This document shows positions 35,362 through 44,671 of a DNA stretch of 64,000 nt, in pieces. A model generated the notes under the pieces. It was given only the letters and a program-made list of their open reading frames with translations, was not told where the DNA came from and did no database searches. Numbering within the stretch: position 1 is the first letter of the stretch; every line of letters begins with the position of its first letter. Source of the stretch: Niastella sp. (lineage in GTDB: Bacteria > Bacteroidota > Bacteroidia > Chitinophagales > Chitinophagaceae); assembly GCA_017744515.1 (NCBI GenBank), contig JAGIBF010000034.1, positions 1 to 64,000 on the forward strand. Direction: 5' to 3'. Position numbers and translations under genes: made by a program.

Positions 35362-36546
35362 ATGAACCGCAAGCCCTTATTGATTTTTCTCATATCTCTT
35401 TCCCTGTTTGCAGCCTGTAAAAAAGATGAAGCTGGCCCACCACCGCCACCACCCACCACCGAGCCCCTTGCTATAGCAGCAGCCAAGCCTGGTGACACAC
35501 TATTCATCAAAGGAGAGAACTTTAGCGAAGTGATCGCCAACAACACGGTTAAGATTAACGGCGTTACAGCAACAGTAGTCGTGGCAAGCAATACGGAATT
35601 AAAAGTATTGATACCGGCCAATGCCACTTCAGGAGAAATTACCGTCACAGTCAACAATCAAACCATTGAAGTAGGTTCTATTATCATAGCTCCATTCAGA
35701 TTGTATGCCGTAAAAAATAATTACCAGAATGTAGATGCTATACGGCAGGTAATAAGCATCGATCCCGCCAATGGAAGTGAAACAGTGATTACTACGCTGG
35801 ATGATCCGCAGGATTATAAAATGGAAGACATGGTCTATGTTCCGGCCACCAATGAGTTGATAGGCGTCAACATGGGAAGAGGATTATTGAAGATCGATGT
35901 AGCTACCAAACAAAAGACACGTATCTCATTAACGGTCGATCCGAATATCGACTTTGGACAACTGGTGGTCGATAAATATGGAAACTTCTACGCTGTGAAA
36001 CGCGATTTTACTGACCTCAGTCATTACAAACATGCATTGGTAAAGATCGATCCCAAAACCGGGACCTATATGGCCATCAAAACCTTTGAATACAATCCCT
36101 ATTGGGAAAGCCTGGTATACCTCGCCGCCACCAATGAAGTGGTAGGGCTGGGAAATACTTCACAGGCATTATTTAAACTCAACCTCACGACCAAAGACAC
36201 CGTTTCTGTGAAGTTGCAGGGAGCTCCCGATATCGAATACAGGGAACTGGTAATAGACAACCAGTCCAACCTGTACAGCTACAAAGGCAACTATTCCGAT
36301 CCCAACAACTACATCGGACAGATCGTAAAGCTGAACCCTGCTACCGGCCAGGAGACGCTGGTAAGCACATTGACCGAATACGGTAAGCTGCACGACAACC
36401 TCATATTTGTACCCCAGCGCAATGAACTGACAGGCATCTGGGATCAAACCGGCCTGTACCGCTTAAACCTTGGCACAAAAACAAGCTCCATCTTACCCCT
36501 TACCACACAGCAAAGCATCACTTACAACGAAATAACAAGCAACTGA
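35362..36546 (+). CDS. Lipoprotein with IPT/TIG domain and propeller-like C-terminal region
   Basis: A 394-residue lipoprotein: signal peptide MNRKPLLIFLISLSLFAAC with the lipidated Cys19, then KKDEAG and a proline-rich stalk (GPPPPPPTT). Residues 36-115 form an IPT/TIG Ig-like fold (KPGDTLFIKGENFSEV, VKINGVTATVVVASNTELKV, LIPANATSGEITVTVNN). The rest has repeated strands of the kind LYAVKNNYQNVD, LLKIDVATKQK, LVVDKYGNFYAVKRDF, LVIDNQSNLYSYKGNYSD, LVKIDPKTG, suggesting a beta-propeller. It is probably attached to the outer membrane. No enzyme motif is visible, and a binding role is inference. A terminator follows at 36628. Confidence 0.8.
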   Translation: MNRKPLLIFLISLSLFAACKKDEAGPPPPPPTTEPLAIAAAKPGDTLFIKGENFSEVIANNTVKINGVTATVVVASNTELKVLIPANATSGEITVTVNNQTIEVGSIIIAPFRLYAVKNNYQNVDAIRQVISIDPANGSETVITTLDDPQDYKMEDMVYVPATNELIGVNMGRGLLKIDVATKQKTRISLTVDPNIDFGQLVVDKYGNFYAVKRDFTDLSHYKHALVKIDPKTGTYMAIKTFEYNPYWESLVYLAATNEVVGLGNTSQALFKLNLTTKDTVSVKLQGAPDIEYRELVIDNQSNLYSYKGNYSDPNNYIGQIVKLNPATGQETLVSTLTEYGKLHDNLIFVPQRNELTGIWDQTGLYRLNLGTKTSSILPLTTQQSITYNEITSN

Positions 36547-36627
36547 TAAATTAATCAGTGAAGTGAGATATCTGTAATCGAAGCAAAGAAATATTGAAGT
36601 AAAGGGATATCGAAGCAAACGGAATTG

Positions 36628-36653
36628 CCCGGCTCTTTAGAGCCGGGTTTCTT
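36628..36653 (+). terminator. Intrinsic terminator after the TIG lipoprotein gene
   Basis: Stem CCCGGCTC/GAGCCGGG (36628-36647) with loop TTTA, followed by TTTCTT. It lies 82 bases after the stop codon. Confidence 0.75.
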
Positions 36654-36686
36654 ATGCACTAATATCTATGGGCTTTAGCCCAATTA

Positions 36687-39374
36687 TTAATGCGCTCCTA
36701 TAATCATCGCTGCCGGAAACTCCTCAAACAACAACGCCAGCGAAAACTTCCCATGCATAGTAAAAGCCCTGCCGGTCAGCTCATCGCGACAAACACCACT
36801 TACATCATCCGGCAACACCAAATAAACATCTTTCCACAAAGAACGGCTCAACACATCACGGTGCAACATCGGCACTACCACCAACACCCACGAAGTTTCA
36901 TGCCGGCGTAGGAAAGCAACCACCGGCGCAGGCCGGTTCGGATAAACAGGAATATAATCACCTTTTAAAAATAGCTCAGGCATACGCCGCCTCAGCTGCA
37001 ACCCCTTCCAGGTCACGAACAACTTACCAACACCTGTAGCAGACTGCTCATGCACCCATTGCAACAAGGCTCCACTACCTTCTTGTTCAAGCGAAACCAA
37101 ACGCTCCAGGTACGCTTGTCGCACCCCATAATCCACGGGCCGCCGGTTATCAGGATCTACATAACTCAGGTCCCACAATTCACAACCCTGGTAAACATCA
37201 GGGATACCCGGAGCAGTGATCTTCAGCAACGTTTGCGCAACCGCATAAATAGGAAGATAAGCATCGACCCGCGTCAGGAAAGGCCGGAAGCTTTGTAAAA
37301 AAGACGACCCTTCATCCAGCAACCCGTGAATAAAGTCGATGCACCGCTTTTCATAAGCGGCATCAGGATCTATCCAGTTCGACCGAACCTTGGCTTCATG
37401 CAGCGCCTTCAGCATGTAATCGCACAACCGCTGACGGTAATCATCGGATACTTTACCATCTATGGGAAACCCTGCTACCAACGATTGATAAATAAAATAT
37501 TGCTCATTCAGGTCAGGTGCATCGTCACCACCATATATCGCCAGCCAGCCCTCCACCAGTTCCTGCCATTCCGCAGCAAAGAGACTAAGAATGTTCAGCC
37601 GCAGCCGTCCGTCCTCACCCCGTTTGGTATCATGTGTGCTGGTAGCATTCAGCGACAAAGGGGTCTTCAACCGGCGTTCTTGCATCAAGGCATGAAAACC
37701 TTCCGGCGTTAAAGGAGAAGCAGAAGGATCATCACCTACCTCATTGTGCGAGATAAAAGCATTATATACATAAAATGTAGTATCCTCTACGCCCTTCGCC
37801 GTGAGCGGGCCGGTAAACTGCATCAACCTTTGCAACACAGCAATGCGTTGCGAAGCAGCTGTCGCCAACCCCGCCTTATCATTCCACAAGCCTTGTAAAA
37901 ATTGCAAAGCCTCCGTTAGCTCAGGATGCACTTCAAAAGCCGCTGCAAAAGTTTCATCGATGATGCGCTGTTCACTGTCAGGTAGCATAGCTCCACTTGG
38001 ATAAAGCCGGTACACGGGGAGCAGTACCATAAACACACCAATGGCTTCCCGCAGTGCTTGGCGACCCACAGCAGCTGGCCGGTCCGGCAAACCATAAAAC
38101 AACTCCGTTAAGTTATCCCATTCACCTTGCATATACTCCTCCAGGATCAACCGCTTCTTTGCATGCACCATAGCAGTATAGGCAGGAACGATTGCCAACA
38201 ACTGGGCATAATAGGTATTCAGCACTTCCCAGCCGGCACTATCCGTAAGCAACCGGTTGGTAAAAGATAAAAATTCATAACCGCTGGTGCCTGCAAGCGC
38301 CCAGTCCTCCGGCAATCCTTCATCCACTTCCAGTATCTTCTCGGCAATCAGGTAGCAATCGTTGCCTATCAAACTGCGCAGCCGTTGAATATAACCGGCC
38401 GGATCACGCAAGCCATCGATATGATCGATACGCAATCCCTGAATCAGCCCATGCTGATATAGATCAGCAATGAGGCGGTGATATTCATTAAAAACATCCC
38501 CATCCTCCATGCGCAGACAGATCAGTTCACTCACCGTAAAAAAACGCCGGTAATTCATCCGCTCCGATGACTCCCGGAAATACGCCAGCTGGTAATATTG
38601 CTCCTGCAACAAAGCAGACAGCGATGAAGGTTGAAGATTGATCAGGTTACTCACTGCATCAGGAACGGTTTCCCATCCGTTTTCACGCAGCAATAGTTCA
38701 TAACGTTCCTCTTTATACCGTTGCCAGTCGGCAATATCTTTATGAGAAGCCGTTACGTTCTGCAAAGCTTGCAGGTAAGCAACAACAGCCTTGCCTGCAG
38801 TCGTGTCATCCAGTGAATCTGTTAATAAAGTATAAGCCTTTACTGATAAAGGAAACCACTGATCACCATAAGCAAACCCTGGTCCTCGTTCTGAGAACAA
38901 AAGTTTTATTTGCTGCTCCCTGACGAGGTCTCCCAAAGGCGCTCCCAGGAACGGTACGATCAACTTACCTTGCAACGAAGGATGCGGATGAGCCCAATCA
39001 ATATCGAAATACCGGTAATACAGCGAAGCCGGGCCGCGCTCCAGTACATCCATCAGGCGGTTATTACTGGCATGAAACGCCATATGGTTTGGCACAATAT
39101 CCTGTAACCAGTTTATACTCCTTTCCTTCAATTGCCCGGCGATCTGCACCAATTCCTCCCGCGTACCGATCTCCGGGTTCAATACATGTGGGTCCGTTAC
39201 ATCATACCCATGCATACTGCCGGGATACGACTGAAATATAGGAGACGCATAGACTGTAGAAACACCCAGCTTATGCAGGTAATCGATCAAACCCTCCAGA
39301 TCACGAAAAGTAAAACCCTTATGCAGTTGCAGCCGGTAAGTACCGGTAATAATAGCTTCTGAAGATGACATCAT
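36687..39374 (-). CDS. treY: Maltooligosyl trehalose synthase
   Basis: An 895-residue GH13 enzyme that turns the reducing-end alpha-1,4 bond of maltodextrins into the alpha,alpha-1,1 bond of trehalose. The TreY-specific opening GTYRLQLHKGFTF and VSTVYASPIFQSYPGSMHGY are present, then the nucleophile region GLRIDHIDGLRDP (near 315), acid/base region YLIAEKILEVDEGLPEDW with the GTSGYEFL that follows in this family, and TSTHDTKRGEDGRLR. It starts inside the stop of treZ (ATGA overlap at 39371-39374), so translation is coupled and the two steps of the TreYZ pathway are made together. Cytoplasmic; length typical. Confidence 0.97.
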   Translation of the reverse strand: MMSSSEAIITGTYRLQLHKGFTFRDLEGLIDYLHKLGVSTVYASPIFQSYPGSMHGYDVTDPHVLNPEIGTREELVQIAGQLKERSINWLQDIVPNHMAFHASNNRLMDVLERGPASLYYRYFDIDWAHPHPSLQGKLIVPFLGAPLGDLVREQQIKLLFSERGPGFAYGDQWFPLSVKAYTLLTDSLDDTTAGKAVVAYLQALQNVTASHKDIADWQRYKEERYELLLRENGWETVPDAVSNLINLQPSSLSALLQEQYYQLAYFRESSERMNYRRFFTVSELICLRMEDGDVFNEYHRLIADLYQHGLIQGLRIDHIDGLRDPAGYIQRLRSLIGNDCYLIAEKILEVDEGLPEDWALAGTSGYEFLSFTNRLLTDSAGWEVLNTYYAQLLAIVPAYTAMVHAKKRLILEEYMQGEWDNLTELFYGLPDRPAAVGRQALREAIGVFMVLLPVYRLYPSGAMLPDSEQRIIDETFAAAFEVHPELTEALQFLQGLWNDKAGLATAASQRIAVLQRLMQFTGPLTAKGVEDTTFYVYNAFISHNEVGDDPSASPLTPEGFHALMQERRLKTPLSLNATSTHDTKRGEDGRLRLNILSLFAAEWQELVEGWLAIYGGDDAPDLNEQYFIYQSLVAGFPIDGKVSDDYRQRLCDYMLKALHEAKVRSNWIDPDAAYEKRCIDFIHGLLDEGSSFLQSFRPFLTRVDAYLPIYAVAQTLLKITAPGIPDVYQGCELWDLSYVDPDNRRPVDYGVRQAYLERLVSLEQEGSGALLQWVHEQSATGVGKLFVTWKGLQLRRRMPELFLKGDYIPVYPNRPAPVVAFLRRHETSWVLVVVPMLHRDVLSRSLWKDVYLVLPDDVSGVCRDELTGRAFTMHGKFSLALLFEEFPAAMIIGAH

Positions 39375-41182
39375 GAATTAGTTATTGCATAAACAATGAC
39401 CGAATGCGCAGGGACCATCACCACATCATTGGCCTCAATGCCAGCAGGCAGATCATCAGCACAGGAGAAGAATACTTTCCGGAGCGAAGAAACACCGGCA
39501 TAATTCGTATTAACAACTTCATCGCCGAAGTTGAACCACATGGCAAGCGTATCACCATTACCCTGCCTTTCCACGTACAACAGCTTTGCGCCCGCTACTT
39601 CCGCCTTGGTGCCGCCACGCTCATAATTTTGCATGGCCGGCCTCGTCTTGCGAAAGTTGATCAGCTGCTTATACCACGCCAGCAGCACGGCCCCCCGCTC
39701 ATTGTCTGTTTGCCAGGTCAGCATACTTTGTGCAAACACCTCCTCCGATTGCGGATCAGGCACATCCCCTTCCCAGTTGAAATAAGAAAACTCTCTCTTC
39801 CGCCCCTCCCGCAGCGAAGCGATCAGCTCCGGTTCCGAATGGTCTGTGAAGAATTGAAAAGAATTGGTTTCGCCATATTCTTCACCCATAAACAACATGG
39901 GAATATGAGGAGATAGCAATACAGTGGCCGCCACAAGCTTTAGCTCATCGGTAGAAAGCGATGCCGTAAGCCGGTCACCCGCCAGCCGGTTGCCCACCTG
40001 GTCATGATTCTGTGCAAACACCACAAACTGATGATAAGGATGCTCACCCGGCAAAGCCCCGAAATGCTTCTTGCGGTGAATAGAATACTCACCGGTATAC
40101 ACATAAGAACTGTTGAATGCTTTGACAAGATGTGCCAGCTCTCCAAAGTCTTCATAATACCCATTCACCTCGCCGGTGATCACCGCATGCAGCGCATGAT
40201 GAAACTCATCGATCCATTGCATGTCCAGTCCATACCCGCCTTTATACGGAGGGTCGATATACTTCGGATCATTATAATCCAGTTCCGCAATAAGTATCTT
40301 CCGCTTGCCCGTTCGCTTTTCCAGTTCCCGCACCGCATTCGACAGTTGCCGTAAGAAAGGACGTGCGCTCACATCCCAGATGGCATGTACGGCATCCAGC
40401 CGCAAACCATCCACATGAAACTCCTCCAGCCACATCAATGCATTCTGCAGGAAAAAATTACGCACACCATCACACCAGGCATCATCCATGTTGATAGCCT
40501 TGGCCCAGGGCGTTTTATATTTGTCAGAAAAGTAAGGACCATAATCATTCACATAATTCCCTTCCGGCCCCAGGTGGTTATACACCACGTCCAGTATCAC
40601 GGCAATACCATGTGTATGCGCCGCATTCACCAGCGCCTTCAGGTCATTGGCAGCACCATAACTATTTTGCACGGCAAAAGGATACACACCATCATATCCC
40701 CAGTTGCGCTGGCCGGGAAACTGAGCCACGGGCATCAGCTCGATAGCCGTAATACCCAGCGATTGTAAATAAGGTAAGCGTGAAATGATACCCTGAAAAG
40801 TGCCTTCAGAGGAGAAAGTTCCTGTATGCAGTTCATAAATGATCAGTTGGGCTGGCTCGATGCCTGTCCAGCTTTCATCACCCCAGGCGAATTGCTGCCC
40901 GTCTGTTACAGCCGACGGACCATGCACACCTTCAGGCTGATGCCTCGAAGCAGGGTCTGGCCGTAGTACCCCTTCCTTCGGTTCAAAATGATAGTGAGTA
41001 CCCACATCGATGTTGGGAAGTTGTAGGGTCCAGTAGCCGGCCTCATCCCGTTGCATCGCATGTCTTGTATCCCTTTTAGTAATATGTAGATAAACCTGTT
41101 CAGATAAAGGCGCCCACACAGTAAACACGCAATCACCGTTCGGCTGTAGCAAGGCGCCAGGAATAGGGTAGATTGTATTCAA
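39371..41182 (-). CDS. treZ: Malto-oligosyltrehalose trehalohydrolase
   Basis: GH13 enzyme that cuts trehalose from maltooligosyl trehalose made by TreY. Catalytic residues by motif are Asp263 (GLRLDAVHAIW), Glu300 (KILIAELDYND) and Asp394 (FAQNHDQVGNR). The N-terminal Ig-like domain starts at VFTVWAPLSEQVYLHI. The frame extends to an ATG at 41413, but that stretch overlaps the divergent gene at 41338 and has no family match. No ATG lies closer, so I place the start at TTG 41182 (read as Met, then NTIYPIPGALLQPNGD), giving about 603 residues, the usual TreZ length. It overlaps treY by four bases. The 155 bases between 41182 and 41338 form the divergent control region. Confidence 0.95.
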   Translation of the reverse strand: MNTIYPIPGALLQPNGDCVFTVWAPLSEQVYLHITKRDTRHAMQRDEAGYWTLQLPNIDVGTHYHFEPKEGVLRPDPASRHQPEGVHGPSAVTDGQQFAWGDESWTGIEPAQLIIYELHTGTFSSEGTFQGIISRLPYLQSLGITAIELMPVAQFPGQRNWGYDGVYPFAVQNSYGAANDLKALVNAAHTHGIAVILDVVYNHLGPEGNYVNDYGPYFSDKYKTPWAKAINMDDAWCDGVRNFFLQNALMWLEEFHVDGLRLDAVHAIWDVSARPFLRQLSNAVRELEKRTGKRKILIAELDYNDPKYIDPPYKGGYGLDMQWIDEFHHALHAVITGEVNGYYEDFGELAHLVKAFNSSYVYTGEYSIHRKKHFGALPGEHPYHQFVVFAQNHDQVGNRLAGDRLTASLSTDELKLVAATVLLSPHIPMLFMGEEYGETNSFQFFTDHSEPELIASLREGRKREFSYFNWEGDVPDPQSEEVFAQSMLTWQTDNERGAVLLAWYKQLINFRKTRPAMQNYERGGTKAEVAGAKLLYVERQGNGDTLAMWFNFGDEVVNTNYAGVSSLRKVFFSCADDLPAGIEANDVVMVPAHSVIVYAITNS

Positions 41183-41337
41183 AGTACTTTTTGAAGAAGC
41201 GCTTAAAATAGTATGCCAGAGCGAGATAGGTATTCGGCAGTGGCCCCGGTTATCAGCAGGCACACCGTTTGTGCCAAAACATACAACACGCAGCAAACAA
41301 GCCTTATCACAACGAAACAAGTGAAGAAAGTAATAAG

Positions 41338-41970
41338 ATGCAAAGCAACAAGGCAATAAAACACAAATGGCTCGCTGAAATAATTCCTGCACAACACACA
41401 GGCGCTGCGGCATCCAGCAAGAGCCATATCAAATGCCGGAGCGGGCACGAAGCAAGGGAAAAATACAAAGCGGCAGCGGCACGCTTACTCAATATCAATC
41501 GGTGGCACGACATTGCGGGAGCTGCCACCGCTACCTTTCGGCTTATCGATCAGCAAGGAGAAATATTGAACCGCGAAGCCAGGGAAGGAGATTACATCCG
41601 CATCGATATTCCCGGGCCTGGTAATCCCGATGGCAGCGGGGACGATTGGGTGCAGGTGCTCAAAATGGGTAGTAAAGAACAGAACGAATTGCAGCTTACT
41701 TACCTCACCGTAAAAGTAACTTCCGACCCCACCAATACAAAAGCAGCTACAGCCCATTTCTTCAATAAACCGGCTACCTCCACCTTTGTCGTATACCGCG
41801 ATAACCTAACGGTAAAAGCGGAGGTATATGGCAGAAATGAAAAGCCTAACCGAAAAACCGGCAACTGGTTTACCCGGTTCAGGAACTGGATCATATACAT
41901 CGGCGCCAGATTGATCTTCTCCGATGTACAATGGAAAAGCCTCACGCGTGGCCTGCTCCGTTTCGAATAA
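41338..41970 (+). CDS. Conserved hypothetical protein between treYZ and glgX
   Basis: A 210-residue soluble protein that I do not recognise. I start it at ATG 41338 (MQSNKAIKHKWLAEIIPAQ). The first 60 residues are Lys/Ala-rich (KCRSGHEAREKYKAAAARL). The centre looks like a beta-sheet domain (GAATATFRLIDQQGEIL, EGDYIRIDIPGPGNPDGSGD, WVQVLKMGS, LTYLTVKVTSDPTNTKAATA, TSTFVVYRDNLTVKAEVYGR). The end is basic and aromatic (WFTRFRNWIIYIGARLIF). No signal peptide. It is 48 bases upstream of the debranching enzyme on the same strand and divergent from treZ, so its expression is probably tied to trehalose/glycogen metabolism. Confidence 0.75.
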   Translation: MQSNKAIKHKWLAEIIPAQHTGAAASSKSHIKCRSGHEAREKYKAAAARLLNINRWHDIAGAATATFRLIDQQGEILNREAREGDYIRIDIPGPGNPDGSGDDWVQVLKMGSKEQNELQLTYLTVKVTSDPTNTKAATAHFFNKPATSTFVVYRDNLTVKAEVYGRNEKPNRKTGNWFTRFRNWIIYIGARLIFSDVQWKSLTRGLLRFE

Positions 41971-42018
41971 GCAGAGAGGTATGATTTTTATGCAGTAATC
42001 CATAGCTAAAAAGTTGAT

Positions 42019-44067
42019 ATGAAGATTGCTACACGTCCGGGAAAACCGTACCCGCTAGGAGCTGCATGGGATGGCAAAGGAACCAACTTTACATTTTACG
42101 CAACACATGCTATAGCAGTAGAGCTTTGTTTGTTCGATTCCGCAGAAGCCGAAGCAGAGTCCGTGTGCATCAGCATACCCGATCGCTTCGATGGCGTATG
42201 GCATATTTACCTCGAAGGCATTAAGCCGGGACAACTATATGGCTTTCGCGTACACGGAGAATACAACCCGGAAAAAGGCCATCGCCACAATCCTGCCAAG
42301 CTGCTCATTGATCCATACGCACGCGCTATCGCCGGCCGCGTTAATTGGCATAATGCCCTGTTTGGATATGAAATAGGACACGAGAACGGTGATCTGCAGC
42401 TTTCAGAAACCGATAGCGCACCTTACATACCCAAATCTGTTGTGGTAGATGCATCCTTCAACTGGGGCAGGGATAAACAACTCAACATACCCTATCACCA
42501 GTCCGTCATCTATGAGCTGCATGTAAAAGGCTACACCCATTTACATCCCGAACTGCCGGAAGAAATTCGTGGCACCTACGCCGGCCTTGCACACCCGGTT
42601 GTGATCAAATACCTCAAACAGTTAGGCGTTACAGCAGTAGAACTGATGCCGGTACACCATTTCGTGGCCGACAGGCACCTGATAGAACGAGGCCTTACCA
42701 ACTATTGGGGTTACAACACCATTGGCTTCTTTGCCCCCGATGTACGTTATTCGGCCAGCGGCGTTAATGGCGAACAGGTGAAAGAGTTCAAAACGATGGT
42801 CAAAGAACTCCACAAAGCGGGTATAGAGGTCATCCTTGATGTGGTTTACAACCACACGGCCGAAGGCAACCACCACGGACCTACACTATCCTTTCGCGGA
42901 GCTGATAACCTGTCCTACTACCGGCTTACCGATGAAAACAAACGATATTATGATGATTACACAGGCACAGGCAATACATTCAATGCCGGAAACCCCAATG
43001 TACTGCGGTTGATCATGGATAGCCTGCGCTACTGGATCACCGAAATGCACGTCGATGGCTTCCGGTTCGATCTCGCGCCGGCACTCGTACGGGAGCTGCG
43101 TGATGCAGACAGGTTGAACGCCTTCTTCGACATCATTCACCAGGACCCGGTCATCTCACAGGTAAAATTGATCGCCGAACCCTGGGACATTACCGAAACA
43201 GGTTACCTGCTGGGCAAGTTTCCGCCCGAGTGGGCCGAGTGGAATGATAAGTACCGCGACTGCATGCGCGATTACTGGCGTGGCGCCGAGAGTAAGCTGG
43301 GAGAGTTTGCTGCCCGCTTTGCCGGCAGCGCCGACCTCTACGAAAACACGAACCGCCAGCCCACTTCCAGCATCAACTTCATCACCGCCCATGATGGCTT
43401 TACTCTGCGCGACCTGGTATCCTATAACAACAAACACAATGAAGCCAATGGCGACGATAACAAAGACGGCAATGAAGAGAACCGTTCGTGGAACTGTGGC
43501 GTGGAAGGACCAACAGATGATCCCGGCATCAACGAACTGCGCAGCAGACAACAACGCAATTTCTTTGCTACCTTATTATTATCACAAGGCGTACCGATGA
43601 TTTCCGCAGGAGATGAATTGGGGCGCACCCAGCAAGGCAACAACAACGCCTATTGCCAGGACAATGAAATATCCTGGCTCAACTGGCAGGAAGCCGATCC
43701 GGAACTCATGCAGTTTGTTCGTTACCTGATACAACTGCGCAAACAACACCCGGCCTTCAGCCGCAAACGTTGGTTCCGCGGCCATCCCCTCACAGGTGGT
43801 GGCATGGAAGAAATTGCCTGGTTCCTGCCCGAAGGAGAATCCATGAAAGAAGAACACTGGAAAACAGGCTATGCAAAAAGCCTCGGCGTATACCTGCAGG
43901 AACTGGAAAGCCAGAACAACGATCCCCTCGATGAAATGGTAACCCGCGAAAATTTCTATTGCATCTTCAACGCACACCATGAGGAAGTACCGTTCAAATT
44001 ACCCGGTCAGCAATATGGACAACTCTGGAAAAAGCTGATCGATACCACTGTCGGCGTAATTAAGTAG
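42019..44067 (+). CDS. glgX: Glycogen debranching enzyme GlgX/TreX
   Basis: A 682-residue GH13_11 isoamylase-type enzyme hydrolysing alpha-1,6 branch points in glycogen. The N-terminal CBM48 region (PGKPYPLGAAWDGKGTNFTF) is followed by the barrel with YNHTAEGNHHGPTLSFRG, nucleophile Asp351 (DGFRFDLAPAL), acid/base Glu387 (KLIAEPWDI) and transition-state Asp459 (FITAHDGFTL), then DNKDGNEENRSWNCGVEG, a GlgX hallmark. In organisms with TreY/TreZ the debranching enzyme is often called TreX, since it supplies linear chains for trehalose formation; the position beside treYZ supports that use. Cytoplasmic. Confidence 0.96.
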   Translation: MKIATRPGKPYPLGAAWDGKGTNFTFYATHAIAVELCLFDSAEAEAESVCISIPDRFDGVWHIYLEGIKPGQLYGFRVHGEYNPEKGHRHNPAKLLIDPYARAIAGRVNWHNALFGYEIGHENGDLQLSETDSAPYIPKSVVVDASFNWGRDKQLNIPYHQSVIYELHVKGYTHLHPELPEEIRGTYAGLAHPVVIKYLKQLGVTAVELMPVHHFVADRHLIERGLTNYWGYNTIGFFAPDVRYSASGVNGEQVKEFKTMVKELHKAGIEVILDVVYNHTAEGNHHGPTLSFRGADNLSYYRLTDENKRYYDDYTGTGNTFNAGNPNVLRLIMDSLRYWITEMHVDGFRFDLAPALVRELRDADRLNAFFDIIHQDPVISQVKLIAEPWDITETGYLLGKFPPEWAEWNDKYRDCMRDYWRGAESKLGEFAARFAGSADLYENTNRQPTSSINFITAHDGFTLRDLVSYNNKHNEANGDDNKDGNEENRSWNCGVEGPTDDPGINELRSRQQRNFFATLLLSQGVPMISAGDELGRTQQGNNNAYCQDNEISWLNWQEADPELMQFVRYLIQLRKQHPAFSRKRWFRGHPLTGGGMEEIAWFLPEGESMKEEHWKTGYAKSLGVYLQELESQNNDPLDEMVTRENFYCIFNAHHEEVPFKLPGQQYGQLWKKLIDTTVGVIK

Positions 44068-44197
44068 GAAAGGAAACTATACCATTCCGGCGAAACCATC
44101 ATGGCCGCCGGCCGGTCGGTGATATTATTAATGAGCACCGAAAAGAGAATGCCGGCAAAAAATTTGTAGCCGCTATTTATTCGTTACAATACAGCGT

Positions 44198-44470
44198 ATG
44201 GACACCACACAGATAATTGGGATCGGAGCCAGCATCGGAACCGGCATTTCACTCTTGCCACAGCTCATCAAGCTGGTAAAGGAAAAAAAGACAGAAAACG
44301 TTTCTATAGGAATGATGCTCGTACTGCTATCCGGCCTGGTGCTGTGGATCATCTATGGCATCCGCAAAGAAGACTGGATCATCATCATCTCCAACGGCTT
44401 CTCCATATTACTAAATCTAACCATCCTCATCCTCAGCAGCATCTATAAAAAACGCGGGACGTCACCCTGA
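44198..44470 (+). CDS. SemiSWEET family sugar transporter
   Basis: A 90-residue membrane protein with three helices: IIGIGASIGTGISLLPQLIK, VSIGMMLVLLSGLVLWIIYG and WIIIISNGFSILLNLTIL. The PQ-loop motif Pro21-Gln22 (LLPQLIKLVKEKK) in helix 1 and the Gly/Trp/Asn arrangement (LWIIYG, SNGFSI) are diagnostic of SemiSWEETs, which work as dimers and move sugars down gradients. Close to treYZ/glgX it could pass trehalose, glucose or maltose across the inner membrane. The stop codon and the last residues (TSP) are read from the first unit of a CCTGAG repeat array, so the C-terminal end has probably been shortened or replaced by repeat insertion. Confidence 0.92.
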   Translation: MDTTQIIGIGASIGTGISLLPQLIKLVKEKKTENVSIGMMLVLLSGLVLWIIYGIRKEDWIIIISNGFSILLNLTILILSSIYKKRGTSP

Positions 44471-44537
44471 GCCCACTGTCATCCTGAGCTCACTGTCATC
44501 CTGAGTTCACTGTCACCCTGAGCCTGTCGAAGGGTGC
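44461..44537 (+). repeat. CCTGAG array, 17-base period
   Basis: Four units GTCAYCCTGAGYYCACT with a 17-base period (44461, 44478, 44495, 44512), the last continuing as the full CCTGAGCCTGTCGAAGGGTG. The first unit contains the SemiSWEET stop codon. Confidence 0.85.
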
Positions 44538-44557
44538 TTTTCAACCTATCAACCTCT
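44537..44557 (+). repeat. Short TCAAC repeat following the CCTGAG array
   Basis: TTTTCAACCTATCAACCT, two units of the nonamer family directly after the 17-base array. Confidence 0.5.
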
Positions 44558-44671
44558 CCGTGTATTCCCCTCCACGCATCCACAATTGCACATACCACAA
44601 ACCGTAACTCCCCAATGGCACATACTTTGAAGACTACCCGTATATAAATAACCATTCTAAAAATACTTATT

